This document shows, piece by piece, positions 10,804 to 28,268 of a DNA stretch of 64,000 bases; within the stretch, counting starts at the first letter, position 1, and each line of letters begins with the position of its first letter. The notes beneath the pieces were generated by a model. The model was not told the DNA's origin. It searched no databases and saw only the letters and a program-made list of their open reading frames with translations. The position numbers and the translations under genes are program-made. This stretch comes from Whitmania pigra (lineage: Eukaryota; Annelida; Clitellata; Hirudinida; Haemopidae). The stretch lies in contig JAJTWR010000251.1 of the NCBI GenBank assembly GCA_021613335.1, positions 3,811,001-3,875,000 on the forward strand. Direction: 5' to 3'.

Positions 10804-13031
10804 TCATTTATCTCCTTCCATGATCTCATCATGATTTCCGATACTCTCATGAGAAGCGTCTCCGGTGGGACACCATTCATTCAGTATTTCTGTCGGCACT
10901 TTTCCAGTGACAGGACTAAAATCGAGTAAAGAAAATAACATCAGTTTTGTATGAACGTGTGATGAAATTGCAAGTTTTAATTAATAAATAAGAAATTACC
11001 TGTATTTTGAAATTAAATTGGAATTGCTTCCTTCTTTTAACTCGAAGACGGATAGGAAGCTATCTTCGGCAAAGACGACGACGCGCATAACATCTTCAAC
11101 CCTAACAATCATTAAATAAAATGTTGATCAATTTTTGTTCTCCTGTGCTAAATTAATACAAAGGTATGTAGACTAAATTCAAACTGAATCTTACTTAGTG
11201 ATGGTTGAAATGTTCTTAAGGAGTTTTCCAGGCGGCCTGACTTTCAAGAACGATCTTGATTGGGTGCAAGCCTCATACATGTGCTTAGGCAAAAAAGTAG
11301 CAGACGAGGAAATCATGCTACCCATGTATGACGTCCAGCCCTGCTTATACCTGGGACTTAATAAAATAATGACATTATTTAAATTGTCTGCTTTACGATA
11401 TTCAATAATGAGAATGATTTAAGTTTTTGACAAACACTTACTTTATGGTCATGTCGGCCGAGGGCGCCAGCAGATAATTGGCAGATGATTTGATTGCTCC
11501 ACCAATGTAGTTGGACCAGCTCTGGTCCTTGTTTCTAAAAGTAAAGTTTTCATGAATTAACATAATCTATTACGCATAAACATAATATTCGATGCTAAAA
11601 ACTTTGAAACTTACTTGTGCCAAGGAAGTTCGTATTTGAATACGTGAATAGTTCCAGTGCTTGCAGAAGAGATGAGGAAATTTGAATCTCGACTGAAGGA
11701 CAAGTAGTAAATGTTGGCATTCCTGCAATAAATACAATACAGCATTAGTAATCTTTCAATTCTCATGTTAATTAGTAATAATTAATAAAACCTTTGCATT
11801 CCTCTTCTGAACTCGAACAATTTGGATCCACTAGGAATAGAAATCAGTCTAATAACAGTTCCCTAAAATATACAAATCGCTTAGTTATACTTCGGTTACA
11901 AATTGTTCATTCTTTTACATTTTTACCTTTTTGGATGCCGTTGCCAAAACTTGTTCTGTCGGATGAAAAACCACAGATGCCAAAGGACTGTTGTGAGCCC
12001 GAATCGTCACGGCCCTTTCCTACAAATTATGTACATTATTATAATGAAACATAAATTAATGTAGGTAAAACTCCAAATGAAAAAAGATTTACCAACCTTA
12101 ACTTGGGCATCAAATATTTCAATGTCTCCTGACTTTTCAGAAACGGGAATTGCTAAGTAGCTGTTACCTTCTACGACCTGAGACAAGGCATACAGACCGC
12201 CGAACCCCGAAGGTCTGCTGACCATATACATGGCCTTAAACTCCATCATATCGTAAAGGTTGAAGCCATCCCTGCATCCAACCACCATCACCTAGAAATT
12301 GATAAGATGAGCATTAGTATAACGATTATATCGAGTGCTTATAACACTTAAAATTGATTGCAATTATTATTATTATTATTACTAGCTTTATTAGCATGTA
12401 TTGCAGTAGTAAAATAATTCGGCCGTCTTACAATATCATACTTAAAAATCATGTTCGAGAATCTTTGTGTCACCAATGCAATAAAGAATTAACTTACATA
12501 TTTGTTAGATTTTATGTCCACGATATCATTGGTGAAGTTCTTAGGGATGAGCAATTTGTCTTCTGACATGCGTATCATAATCAGTCTTTGTGGACAAGGT
12601 TTTGTGACCACGCACAGAACATCAGTTCCCCATAACTGTACCATCAAATAAGCAAACTTTATTTCTGAAATTTAAATAAGTCATTAAATCTATATCGTTT
12701 ATGTGAGACTTCCATTGATTGATTCATTGATTGGATGGTGATAGTTGCCAAAAAACAAATCATGCTTACTGCTTTCGTAAATGGTTGCGAAATTCTCCAA
12801 GCCAAAAACTTTTATGCCTTCGTTTGTACCGATAAATAATGATCTGAATAAACGAAATGAATTATTTAGACTTGCAAGCCATTGTTATGATGATAAGATT
12901 GTAATCATTAAGTTTTGAAAAAAATGTGTTCAACGCATTTTGTATCTTAGACATTTTAAATACTCAAAAACTAACGTCAAATCATAATTGAAATCGGCGA
13001 ATGAGAGTCTTATGTCACTATCTTCGGTCAT
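10804..13031 (-). CDS. WIPI1/2 (ATG18)-like PROPPIN, copy C
   Basis: Eleven exons (12976-13031, 12770-12843, 12498-12664, 12097-12291, 11927-12019, 11792-11862, 11615-11722, 11442-11534, 11195-11350, 11000-11101, 10804-10915) total 1227 nt, 408 aa. Eight of the eleven exons have exactly the same length as in copy B. Signature GTVIRLISIPSGSKLFEFRRG with the FRRG phosphoinositide-binding motif; other blades include IRAHNSPLASVVFHPTEQ and YYLSFSRDSNFLISSASTGT. This copy is closer to the vertebrate WIPI2 consensus (KLFEFRRG) than copy B (NLSEFRRG). The start MTEDSDIRLSFADFNYDLT is the first Met in an exon whose donor phase matches the other copies. It is the most upstream gene of the minus-strand cluster. 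Confidence 0.92.
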
Positions 13032-13259
13032 TTTAATGCTGCAGAGCAAAGCGAATAACTCCAATTAATTTCCAACTGATGTTTGCCTGTTGGTCATTTG
13101 CATGCGTTTAGCCTCCACATAAGCACATATTTAATAAAAGACAAGCATTTCAAGTTATTAACTATTGTTTTTAAAAAGTTATGACATAGTAAAATTGTAA
13201 ATTATATATCATCACATCATAAATAAAATTTCAAAATTTTTAAATGAACATGCGTTACA

Positions 13260-13580
13260 GAACGTGCACTACAGATATACGGAGGTACGTGTACTTGTAC
13301 TCAGGTGCCGATTTCAAGTACTTGTACTTGAACTTCAAGCACTTATTCCCATTTTATTGAAAATCATGTTTATTGACGCTTATTTGCCTAGATAGAAAAT
13401 TTTGCTTAAATTGCACCTTCCATCTACATTGGACAAGTACATATAATCAGCGGCGTCACTAGAGTTGGTGTCACCGAGTGCTGGAAATTCATGGTGTCAC
13501 CCCTTAAGACTTTCACGATAAGCCTTAAGTTGGTAGACCAAAATTAAGATTTGATGTCACCCAGCTGCGCACTGCATATA
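13260..13580. repeat. Degenerate transposon ends (hAT-like)
   Basis: A 'gtacttgtactt' repeat block (13280-13345) is followed by cagcggcgtcactagagttg (13449) and several 'ggtgtcacc' copies. Such cagNGGCGTCACTAG starts are typical of hAT-type ends. No matching opposite end was located. Confidence 0.35.
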
Positions 13581-13644
13581 ATGGTCATTCTAAGGGATTG
13601 TTGAAGAAATGATTTCCAAAGCTCTCATTGAGTCATGTCGCATA

Positions 13645-14660
13645 CTATGGCGTGTTGGCAATCTTCGGGAAGAGGTATGTCCGGCATCCCTTCGCTTCAA
13701 GGTCCTTCGACAAATTTGCACTCTTGTTTGCTGCTGCACTGAAGCCTGCCTCCCATGATGTCGTCAGCTCCGCCAGAATGATGGCATCCGTCGACTGGGA
13801 CGCGAGCACCAAATCCAGGTGATGCAGCAAGCCCAACAACATATCTGACAATGTTTAAGAAATCCAAATCGTTAATTTTTTTTCGGTCTGAGTATGGGTC
13901 TGGGAATTCCGTCAGACCAGAAAGAAAGGACGTCAGCAAGTCGTTCCTATCAATTTATATCTATCAAATGACTTTTTAGTGTTTTCTGCCTTTTCAAGGC
14001 GTTCATCTTGAATGTACGCCATATCTTGTATGTTTCCTGCATGGTTTTGATGGAAGTCCACATGAGGAACCTCCTCGAGACTCCGAATCTTCTCCAAAAT
14101 CTTCATGATTCCTCGGAAATTGCTCCCCTTCAGTTTAAAATGACGGCCGTAACATTTCCTTTCTGCTTTTGGGGTTTCGAGACTGGATTATTTTCCTTCA
14201 TCCAATGGTGGATTCTCGGCAGGTCTTATCTTGGAGAAACCTTGGAGAAATTAATGATATTTAGGTCAGCAATGTCTGATCCCTTTGCCACATCGTACAC
14301 GACATATACTGAATCTTTCCGTGCGCACAAATCTGGATTTTTTTCATTGAGCAGTAACGATGTTTGATTTTGGCGATCAGCCCCATTGCACTCAATTTCC
14401 TTGCCAACATCTTCACTAAGGCGTTATGTCTCATATCTGGGACCGCAAGTACTGCGACAGCGCTATACAATGTGCCCCAGTGACTCATTAACTCGGCAAC
14501 GGTCAGCGCAGATGGTGTTGGTAGATGGCTTGTATCTTGATTTTCCCAGTCTGTTTTGTAAGACCGCGGCTCTATCCTTTAAACATTTCAGCCATTGATC
14601 CGACTCCATTCTGTCAACTCCGTCAGTTAGACACTCGCTTGGTCAAACGGTGTTGGGAAA
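13645..14660 (-). pseudogene. Decayed R2-like non-LTR retrotransposon fragment(s)
   Basis: Minus-strand remnants of an RLE-class retroelement. At 14.49-14.64 kb a frame reads WLKCLKDRAAVLQNRLGKSR, then a C-x3-C...H-x4-C zinc knuckle (CADRCRVNESLGHIV, stop, RC) like the C-terminal knuckle of R2 proteins. Downstream comes PDLCARKDSVYVVYDVAKGS, which resembles the PD...D core of the restriction-like endonuclease. At 13645-13851 a second piece contains AIILAELTTSWEAGFSAA, like the endonuclease-related 'ELTVPWE' segment of other invertebrate retroelement proteins; it may come from a different family. Stops and frameshifts show that all parts are dead. Confidence 0.6.
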
Positions 14661-15407
14661 GAACCTGAGTCCATATCCATATAAACAATTTTGAGGCGCT
14701 TAATAATGCAGCAAAGATACTCATCGATTAGTTTGGTTTCTGATAATCATTACAATATAAGCTTGAATGAAGTAATCCCCATCTTCTAAATACCTTCTTT
14801 TCCAAAGTGAATATTAAGACATCATAAAACCTTTGTAAAGCTGTAAGGACTAAAATGAGAAATGGGGAATTAGAGCAATCATGTCACTGAGTAAAACATT
14901 ATCGCAGAAATAAGTCGTACAAAAGTAGTACGCAACAATAGAGACATGTGGTCAAGATAATAAAACCTACTGAAGTTAGAAAAAAAAAAATATGCCAAGT
15001 TTATTTAATGTCTTTATTAATGTAACCAATAAACAAATTTCATTTTATTCGATAAATCGCCATTATTTTGAATATAGACTTTACTCCACTTTTAAATGTT
15101 TTTATCATAAACCTAATTATGTCAACAATTTGTTATCAACTTAACCGGTGATCAAAATAATTTTAGATGATGCATTCTTTCTCAGCCATTTTTAAAAACA
15201 TGTTGTAACACACGAGGTTTGCCTAATTTTTCTGTGTCAGTTTGCATGTCGTCATCAACTTCTCCATAATGTTGTTATGGATAGGTTATTTGTGTGGAAA
15301 CTTTAGTTGCTCCGCATGACAATTTTTAACCATTGGAATGATTTAGACGAATAATGGAGATACTCTAAAATTACAGGAAACATTGTTTTGTAATTCATTG
15401 AAAGTTT
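14661..15407. other. Upstream region of KAT2
   Basis: AT-rich spacer between the retroelement remnants and the KAT2 start codon. It presumably contains the promoter and 5' UTR. No motif that I can name. Confidence 0.5.
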
Positions 15408-21906
<6,499 letters not shown>

Positions 21907-21985
21907 TTTCGAAATCCTTAACTGATAAACTTCTATATAAATCATGGCTTGTTGCAAATTTATTTATATTGGATTTAAAATTTAA

Positions 21986-21991
21986 AATAAA
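21986..21991 (+). terminator. KAT2 poly(A) signal
   Basis: AATAAA 80 nt after the KAT2 stop codon, the nearest canonical signal, in an AT-rich tail before BUD13. Confidence 0.55.
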
Positions 21992-22228
21992 TATTGGATG
22001 TATACAAATAAATTTAATAAAATGTTCTAGTGTATGGTTATTAATATTCGATGTCTTTTATTAAATCAAAACAGCAGCTCAGCACGTTTTTTTAAAATAA
22101 AACTAACAACTTTTAAAGCAAACATTTTACTAATTTCAACCGGCAAACCAATTTCTTTATATAATTCATTGTACACAAAGTTGGTTGTAAATCTCATTAT
22201 CGCCACTTACAGGTTGGTTATAGCCGCG

Positions 22229-23470
22229 ATGATTAACGCAGATTATCTGAAACGGTATTTGCCAAAGGGTGAAACTAAAAAAAGGAAAAAAGTTAGACCT
22301 CAGAAGACATGTGTTATCGACGATGACGTAGATTTGAAGCAAATAGCCCTGGCCAATCATGAAAATAACAGTGAAGATGATGACGATAATCCAGTCAAAA
22401 TACTAGAATACTTAGAAAATGAAAAGGCTAATGCAACTGCATTTACGACTAGCAATTGGATAAATTGCGATGAAACGGCCGATATCAAAATCGAAGCACC
22501 AGATCCCAACGGGGAACCATTCATCTATGAAGAAACAATTGTGAAAGAAGAACCACTTTCTCCTTGCCATTCTGAAACAAATAGTAATAATATGAAAGGA
22601 CATGAACATAACCAAAAGTCGACCAGAGCCAGAGAAAGGCATGATTCTGGTGATGAGGATGTCTCACCGGCAAGGAAGTTAACTCGTTATGATTCTGATC
22701 CCAGTCCACCCCGACGATCTGATCATAATAATTTGAAGGCATTTCTACCTAGGAAGCACAGGCAATGTGATTCTGATGAAAGCCCACCTCGCAGATCAAG
22801 GATGCAGAAATCTGGACGTGGTCCCACCCCAGACGTCTCTCCCCCTCGAAGAACTGCCGAGACATCCAGACCGAAGATCAAGTCTGAACCCCTCTCTCCT
22901 AGAAATGAGGGATATCATAGTGCCTGCAATGGTGACAATTCCCCTCTGAGAAAACCATCCATCACGAATTCCAAACCAGAAGTTAAAGTTATAATGAGGG
23001 AAAGGACAGGCACAAAAATTAATCTGGAAGAAATCAGAAAAAAGAAAGAGGCAGAGGAGGCAGTGAAGAAGGCTGTCCATTCCAAGTATGAGGAATGGTC
23101 AAAAGGTCTCAAGCAGAAGGAGATCAGGAGTCAGATGGAGGAAGACTTTGAGAAGGAATCCAACAAGCCCCTTGCCAGGTACGCCGACGATGCCGATCTC
23201 AACGAAGAGCTGCGCCTCACCGAGAATAAAGAAGATCCCATGTTTGAATACATGAGGAAAAAAAGAGCGAAGGAGGCTGGCAATTCTGGCAAGGCGAGAC
23301 GCACCTACCAGGGCCCAGAGCCCCCCCCTAACAGGTTCAACATCAGGCCTGGATATCGTTGGGATGGAGTGGACAGGTCGAACGGCTTCGAAAACAAATT
23401 ATTTGCCACCAAAAACAGTCGCAAGGCCGAGAAGGATGAATTTTACAAATGGAGCACAGAGGACATGTGA
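22229..23470 (+). CDS. BUD13: BUD13 homologue, RES-complex splicing factor
   Basis: A single uninterrupted frame of 413 aa starting MINADYLKRYLPKGE at 22229, which matches the conserved BUD13 start (AEYLKRYL). The frame is open further upstream to 22034, but that part looks like UTR, and a possible acceptor (cttacag) sits 18 nt before this ATG. The N-terminus includes a conserved acidic 'IDDDVD' segment. The middle carries imperfect repeats of the BUD13 type (RHDSGDEDVSPAR, RYDSDPSPPRR, QCDSDESPPRR, PDVSPPRR). The C-terminal core includes PPPNRFNIRPGYRWDGVDRS and ends DEFYKWSTEDM, the piece that binds SNIP1/Pml1 and RBMX2/Snu17 partners. It acts in pre-mRNA retention and splicing in the activated spliceosome. 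It lies 0.3 kb downstream of KAT2 on the same strand. It is intronless, unlike every other conserved gene here. Confidence 0.93.
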   Translation: MINADYLKRYLPKGETKKRKKVRPQKTCVIDDDVDLKQIALANHENNSEDDDDNPVKILEYLENEKANATAFTTSNWINCDETADIKIEAPDPNGEPFIYEETIVKEEPLSPCHSETNSNNMKGHEHNQKSTRARERHDSGDEDVSPARKLTRYDSDPSPPRRSDHNNLKAFLPRKHRQCDSDESPPRRSRMQKSGRGPTPDVSPPRRTAETSRPKIKSEPLSPRNEGYHSACNGDNSPLRKPSITNSKPEVKVIMRERTGTKINLEEIRKKKEAEEAVKKAVHSKYEEWSKGLKQKEIRSQMEEDFEKESNKPLARYADDADLNEELRLTENKEDPMFEYMRKKRAKEAGNSGKARRTYQGPEPPPNRFNIRPGYRWDGVDRSNGFENKLFATKNSRKAEKDEFYKWSTEDM

Positions 23471-23554
23471 TGACCTTCAGTCTTTTCCACTGCTGTTTTT
23501 TGTTTCTGGATCTGAGGGCAACTGATGTTCAGAGAGTTTTGAGCAGATTTTATC

Positions 23555-23560
23555 AATAAA
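23555..23560 (+). terminator. BUD13 poly(A) signal
   Basis: AATAAA 84 nt after the BUD13 stop codon. Confidence 0.65.
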
Positions 23561-24504
23561 GTAATAAGATGACTTATTAGGTTTTTATTTATGGCTGCTT
23601 TGACTCTTATCAATTTCTTCTTTGACTGAATTTTGCACTTTGATGAGCACAATATAATACAATAAATTTGGGTTGATAATTTTTATAACTTTAACTTGCT
23701 GAATTCTACAGTGAAATCTTGCTATTCGTTGTTAGAATCAATGTCTGTAACTATCGTGAGAACTTATGTTTATGATTACTCTCTTGCAGCTATGTGCACA
23801 TTAGACACATTACTGATATTATTATTAGTGTTGAACACTTTGTCATTATTACTTTTGTTTGTTATTACATCGGCGGAACGCACTTTGGCAATTCATGAAT
23901 TTTGGCAGTTGCATCAGCACTGGACCGTATGTATAACGTCCCACAAAACTAGAAATTGGATAAGTTCAATTATACTTTTTATTGAACCATTATCGCCGTC
24001 GTAGTCGAAGCTTTCCATCATGCTAATAATGGTGTTATAATAATAAATAATGTTATAGTAATGTAATGTTATAAATAGTTATATATAGTTTGATTATGTA
24101 GAACCTTAAGCTTAAATGGGATTTTTATTTATTTGCAGCATCACTTCCTGTGCAAAGATACACTGCATTAACCATAAGTATATAAATATTTTTTGAATAA
24201 TTTCCATTTGGTGAGCAAATGAGGTTGAGAAAATCCACCATTTCAGCACCACACACTCATTTTATTGGTCCCATAACCTTTGTAGGCATTCTTTTGGCAC
24301 AAACTTTTGGCTTACACATTCTAGTCACATTAACAACTAAATTATAAGATATTGTGACAATAGCCGATAAAAACATCACTCAGACTGACGTTGCAATGAA
24401 TTGTGACAACCTAATGGTAATAACGACATGGAGAAAACCCTGCGGTAATTTAGATACACGCTCTGCTACATATTATAACTAAGTGAATGAACGTCGACGA
24501 TAGG
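23561..24504. other. Convergent spacer between BUD13 and ARV1
   Basis: AT-rich intergenic DNA between two genes that point towards each other. A 102-codon Leu-rich frame at 23696-24004 has no recognisable domain and no coding support. Nothing else seen. Confidence 0.5.
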
Positions 24505-26051
24505 TTAATTGTTGAGCATGTAGGATGGTCCGAGTACGGTCGACTTGGACAGGAAGTAGTTGTGAACCTGGTGCTGTAGAAAGCACGAAACGGTCACGGC
24601 CAAAGGCAGCAGGCCCTCCCTTGCCGTTACGTGGGCGGCTGAAATTTTCGGTTTAAAGTTTTCATTTTAGTCCATTACATGTGTAACATCTAGAAACTGG
24701 CCTACCTTTAAGGGCTACAATGTTAGATGTAGCCAGGAACGTCGTGATGAGCAGACGACACATTGGTCCGCCCATGTTGGGCCAGATGAGGGCCGGAACT
24801 GCAAACAGCTTCCCAAAGCTGCTGAGTATCAGAGCCCGGACAGCCAATTCCCACTTTTGCACGGACGAGTTTGGCAGGTCAAAGGTCACAAGGAGTAGGG
24901 TCATAGCCCCATAGTACAACAGCCACTCTGTTCAAATCAGCCAGAGATCATGGTTATCACAAATAAGTAGACAGTCAATATTTAATAACTTTATAGTTAT
25001 TAATAATGATAATTTTAGCTTCGGTCACCTGATTGATTATTCATTCCTGTCGATTTACGGTAAGCACCACAGAGTCTCATTATTTATATCTATAACTATC
25101 ACTTAGTTAATTATTTTAAACAATTATTTTTTCTGCATTTATACGTACATACCAAAGAGCGTGATGGCCAAGAGCTGTATTAAGTGACATTCTGTGACTG
25201 GTTCACCCTCTGTCAGCGTTGGCCTGAGCTCCTGCCAGTTTGCATATACGTCGCACATGAGATAGATGAGACATAACTTGCTCATGAACTGGAAGAAATA
25301 ATTACAAAGGAGTTCAATTGAAATGATAATAATGATGTTAGTAAATGTTATGTAATAAAAACAGATTAAGTTTATATAAAGTATTTATTAGATAACAACA
25401 GAATGGTGAATAAAGTATCATGATTGGGCAGGGTAAATATGCAGTACTATATCGTGCTATTTATCTGGATCTTAAGCACGAAATAAAAGTGAGATGGAAA
25501 GCATAAATCAAAACAAAAAAAATCAAAATTCCTCTATCAAGTCTCACGCTGATGTTTGAATTGTGGATGAGGTGCCTGTATGCAGGACTTTTGTGGAGGA
25601 CAGCATCGAGACACGTCTGCACAGACTCACACTCCACATACTTGTCCACCACTTTGAAGCAGTTTTCCTGAGACAAGATTCAGAAACGATTGAAGAGTTC
25701 GAGATTAATTTCGCGAGTAAATACTGAACAATTAAAATTTTTTTAGATTATTATTCTTTTATCTGGATCACAGGTAATGTAGGAAATAACTTATATCAGA
25801 AATTCATAGTGATCACTTTGTTCATCTCGTATTTTTGAAGAAACATTAGATTGATAACACCGAGCTTTGGAGCTTTATTTTGTCTGAGCATCTCATTAAA
25901 ATGTGTGCATCCGTCTCGAACGGTTTTACCAAGAATGAGTTGCTATTTACATAATTACACTAACGCAACGAGATATTCTGATGCTTTCCTTGGAAATGAT
26001 CTTGTACAAACTTTCACTTGGGTGGCCACACTCAACACAACGATATTTCAT
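24505..26051 (-). CDS. ARV1: ARV1 homologue, ER sterol/lipid homeostasis protein
   Basis: Five exons (25965-26051, 25548-25667, 25153-25288, 24706-24927, 24505-24638) total 699 nt, 232 aa, in frame at GT-AG sites. The N-terminal Arv1 homology domain is clear: zinc ribbon C5-x2-C8 (MKYRCVECGHP) and C29-x2-C32, followed by VDKYVECESVQTCLDAVLHK and SPAYRHLIHN, the family signature. Then come several hydrophobic segments (LCLIYLMCDVYANW, LLYYGAMTLLLVTF, and one towards the C-terminus) expected for an ER multi-pass protein. ARV1 works in sterol trafficking and GPI-anchor synthesis; human ARV1 is 271 aa. The zinc ribbon is split by intron 1 exactly after C29. The gene is convergent with BUD13. Confidence 0.92.
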
Positions 26052-26725
26052 GACGATCCGATTTACAAAGTTCAACAGGCGCGATTAAAGTACATCTATA
26101 TTGTTCTAAATTACTTTACCATTCCTCTATAACACATTTGTTTTAAAAGGTGATCCAAGCAGTCGATCGACCTAGCTGACAATACCTATGTTTATTGCTA
26201 CAGTGCGATGAAAAGTATTCAAACGATTAATCAAATCTTACGGTGCGACCTTTTGCACCCACTAAACTTAGTTAATATTATCTTCATTATTCACGTTTCG
26301 TTTGGTAATTTGCCTGTAAATTATGTCCCTGGTTTTATGGCGTTATACGCTGTCTACTGCCAGTAAATACCTCCCGATTTTAACTTTGGAAAACTCGTAC
26401 GTAAATGCTTATTTTTTTACTTTTTTTCAGCATCTAGAACTAAAAAGTTAAACTGACAAAAATACAAAAAAGCTATAAAAATACATTAAAAACATATTTA
26501 ATAGATGATGGCACAAATACCAAAACGTTAAAGCTGTACAGGAATAAAAGTTACCGCAAATTCGAACAGAAACAAAATGACAACTCCTAGAGATTCTTAG
26601 TAAGATGCTGGTAAAGTAATCTGGATAAACAATCCTTTCGTTGTAATTGTTAATTAGTCGTCTAGAACTAAATTTACCACATTGCAATATGTCCAGATCT
26701 AACCCCTAAAGTTTACCAACTTCCT
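26052..26725. other. Spacer between ARV1 and the secreted-precursor gene
   Basis: Upstream of ARV1 and downstream of the next minus-strand gene. AT-rich, no gene recognised; the 79-codon frame at 26448-26687 has no support. Confidence 0.45.
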
Positions 26726-27406
26726 TTAATATTCGTGGGTTCCGTAGCTAGAATTATTGACACGGCAGTTGGGGTTAAGGCCGGTCTCACAGAGTACCAT
26801 GTGCATATTCATCATCCAGGCTGGCGAGCGTCTTTTCCTGTCCTTGGAGTGTTTTCTCCTCTCATTATCGGAATTCTTTGACTCTATCTGCATTTGAAAT
26901 TTACGTTTGCGATTTGACATCTGGGGTAATGCTCGGGGAACGTTCGTTTCCGTAAGGCTAGACGAAAGAGATTTGCTGAGCGAAATGTGGGCATTGATTT
27001 CTTCATTCTTATTGCTGCTGTGAAATTTATTTTTAGCAAGAGATCCAATATCCTTTGCTGCCAGAGACTTGTCTCGCCGATGCAGCTCACAATTTTCTCT
27101 TAACTCAATGAAGTTTTGCGACTGACCAACCCGTCTCTCAGCAGGATCAACGTTTGATTCCGTCCCTCGCAATTCATGGTTCTTGTTTTCACCTTCCTTA
27201 GATCTATCGGCAGACACGTTGTTAAAATTACGAAAGCCTTGGAAATCAATGGTTTCGGGTTCGCCTTGTTTGTTCAGGTCCTGAAGTATGTCCTTGCTGG
27301 CTGAGGTAGCATGCAGGCAACAAACTGTCACAAGAACCATTGATAACAGACCAACAAAGGGAGGAGCTTTGCAAAAGATTGTATTTCCGCAGGAGCTGTA
27401 CGTCAT
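26726..27406 (-). CDS. Putative secreted peptide prohormone (neuropeptide-like precursor)
   Basis: A 226-aa frame in one exon. A hydrophobic N-terminal stretch (about residues 15-36, FVGLLSMVLVTVCCLHATSA) looks like a signal peptide. The central 150 residues are hydrophilic, low in Cys and rich in Lys/Asn/Ser/Glu, like prohormone spacer. Near the C-terminus a strongly basic site, KDRKRR (about 188-193), is followed by a 33-residue tail beginning SPAWMMNMHMVLCETGLNPN with two Cys seven residues apart (206, 214), which could form a small disulphide loop. This layout is typical of peptide-hormone precursors released by a furin or prohormone convertase. I do not recognise the family. The C-x7-C-R loop is only superficially like elevenin-type peptides. 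A Met-rich tail with no amidation Gly is unusual. It could have further exons. Confidence 0.6.
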   Translation of the reverse strand: MTYSSCGNTIFCKAPPFVGLLSMVLVTVCCLHATSASKDILQDLNKQGEPETIDFQGFRNFNNVSADRSKEGENKNHELRGTESNVDPAERRVGQSQNFIELRENCELHRRDKSLAAKDIGSLAKNKFHSSNKNEEINAHISLSKSLSSSLTETNVPRALPQMSNRKRKFQMQIESKNSDNERRKHSKDRKRRSPAWMMNMHMVLCETGLNPNCRVNNSSYGTHEY

Positions 27407-28268
27407 GATGGAAATTCCAAAAAGTATTTGGAAACTTCGCCGGTATAATTGAAATTATTTTTAAAATGCTGTGTTAGGAGTTTCGAACAAAATGGCAAAT
27501 TTCCGTTCATAAAAGACTTTGTCTTTCAAAATTTATTTTTTCATTGCAGGCTCACGCGTTTGCAGAATTCAAATGCAATTTCTTATCGTAACACAGACGA
27601 GAATAATCGAGCAGTTCACGAAGGTTTACCTTTCTTCGTTCACAGCCGACTCTTATATTCGGAATCGAGCAGGTCCGATCGTCTGGCTGGTAGAATTTTA
27701 GATCTAATGTTTACACACAAAAGTCACTCTTGTCGTTTTTCTCAAAGCAAAGTTTGTTTTTTTATTCTGTTACTCTACCGTTTAAATTCGAACCATTTTG
27801 CGGGGGAAGACACATGTTTTATGGAAGGATGCCGTCTATTGAGTGCAGGTTATCACGCCATGTGACGCATGCTAAGGCGGAGTTTTTTTCACAAACGCCT
27901 CAGTCTCATTGGTCGAGAAAGGGTGGCCAGTTTTTTTCTGAATGAACAGCTTCTGCACTCATGAGATCACGAAGAGGTCATCAAATCAATAAATGCGTCT
28001 CAAATAATTACCGAATAATTGTATTCAATATTAATTTTTCATAATGCTTAGTAAAATTTAATAAACAGACAATTCTTGATGAAATGCTTTCGGACTTTAA
28101 AAAGTTTGTTAAATTTGGAAAGGATATATAGAATTGCTTATTTTTTTACTCCAAATTTGCGCAATAAGTTTTTTTTATTTACTGTTAGTGGCAAGATAAT
28201 TTACCCCATGCAATCATAGTTTAATGGCTACAATGTATGCATCTTTTGTGTTCTATCTGAGTACACAT

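Noticed and set aside
23696..24004. 102-codon Leu-rich plus-strand frame
   Set aside because: No domain, no splice context, low-complexity hydrophobic run in AT-rich spacer.
27449..27865. 138-codon plus-strand frame beside the secreted precursor
   Set aside because: Atypical composition and no recognisable domain; overlaps the probable upstream region of the minus-strand gene.
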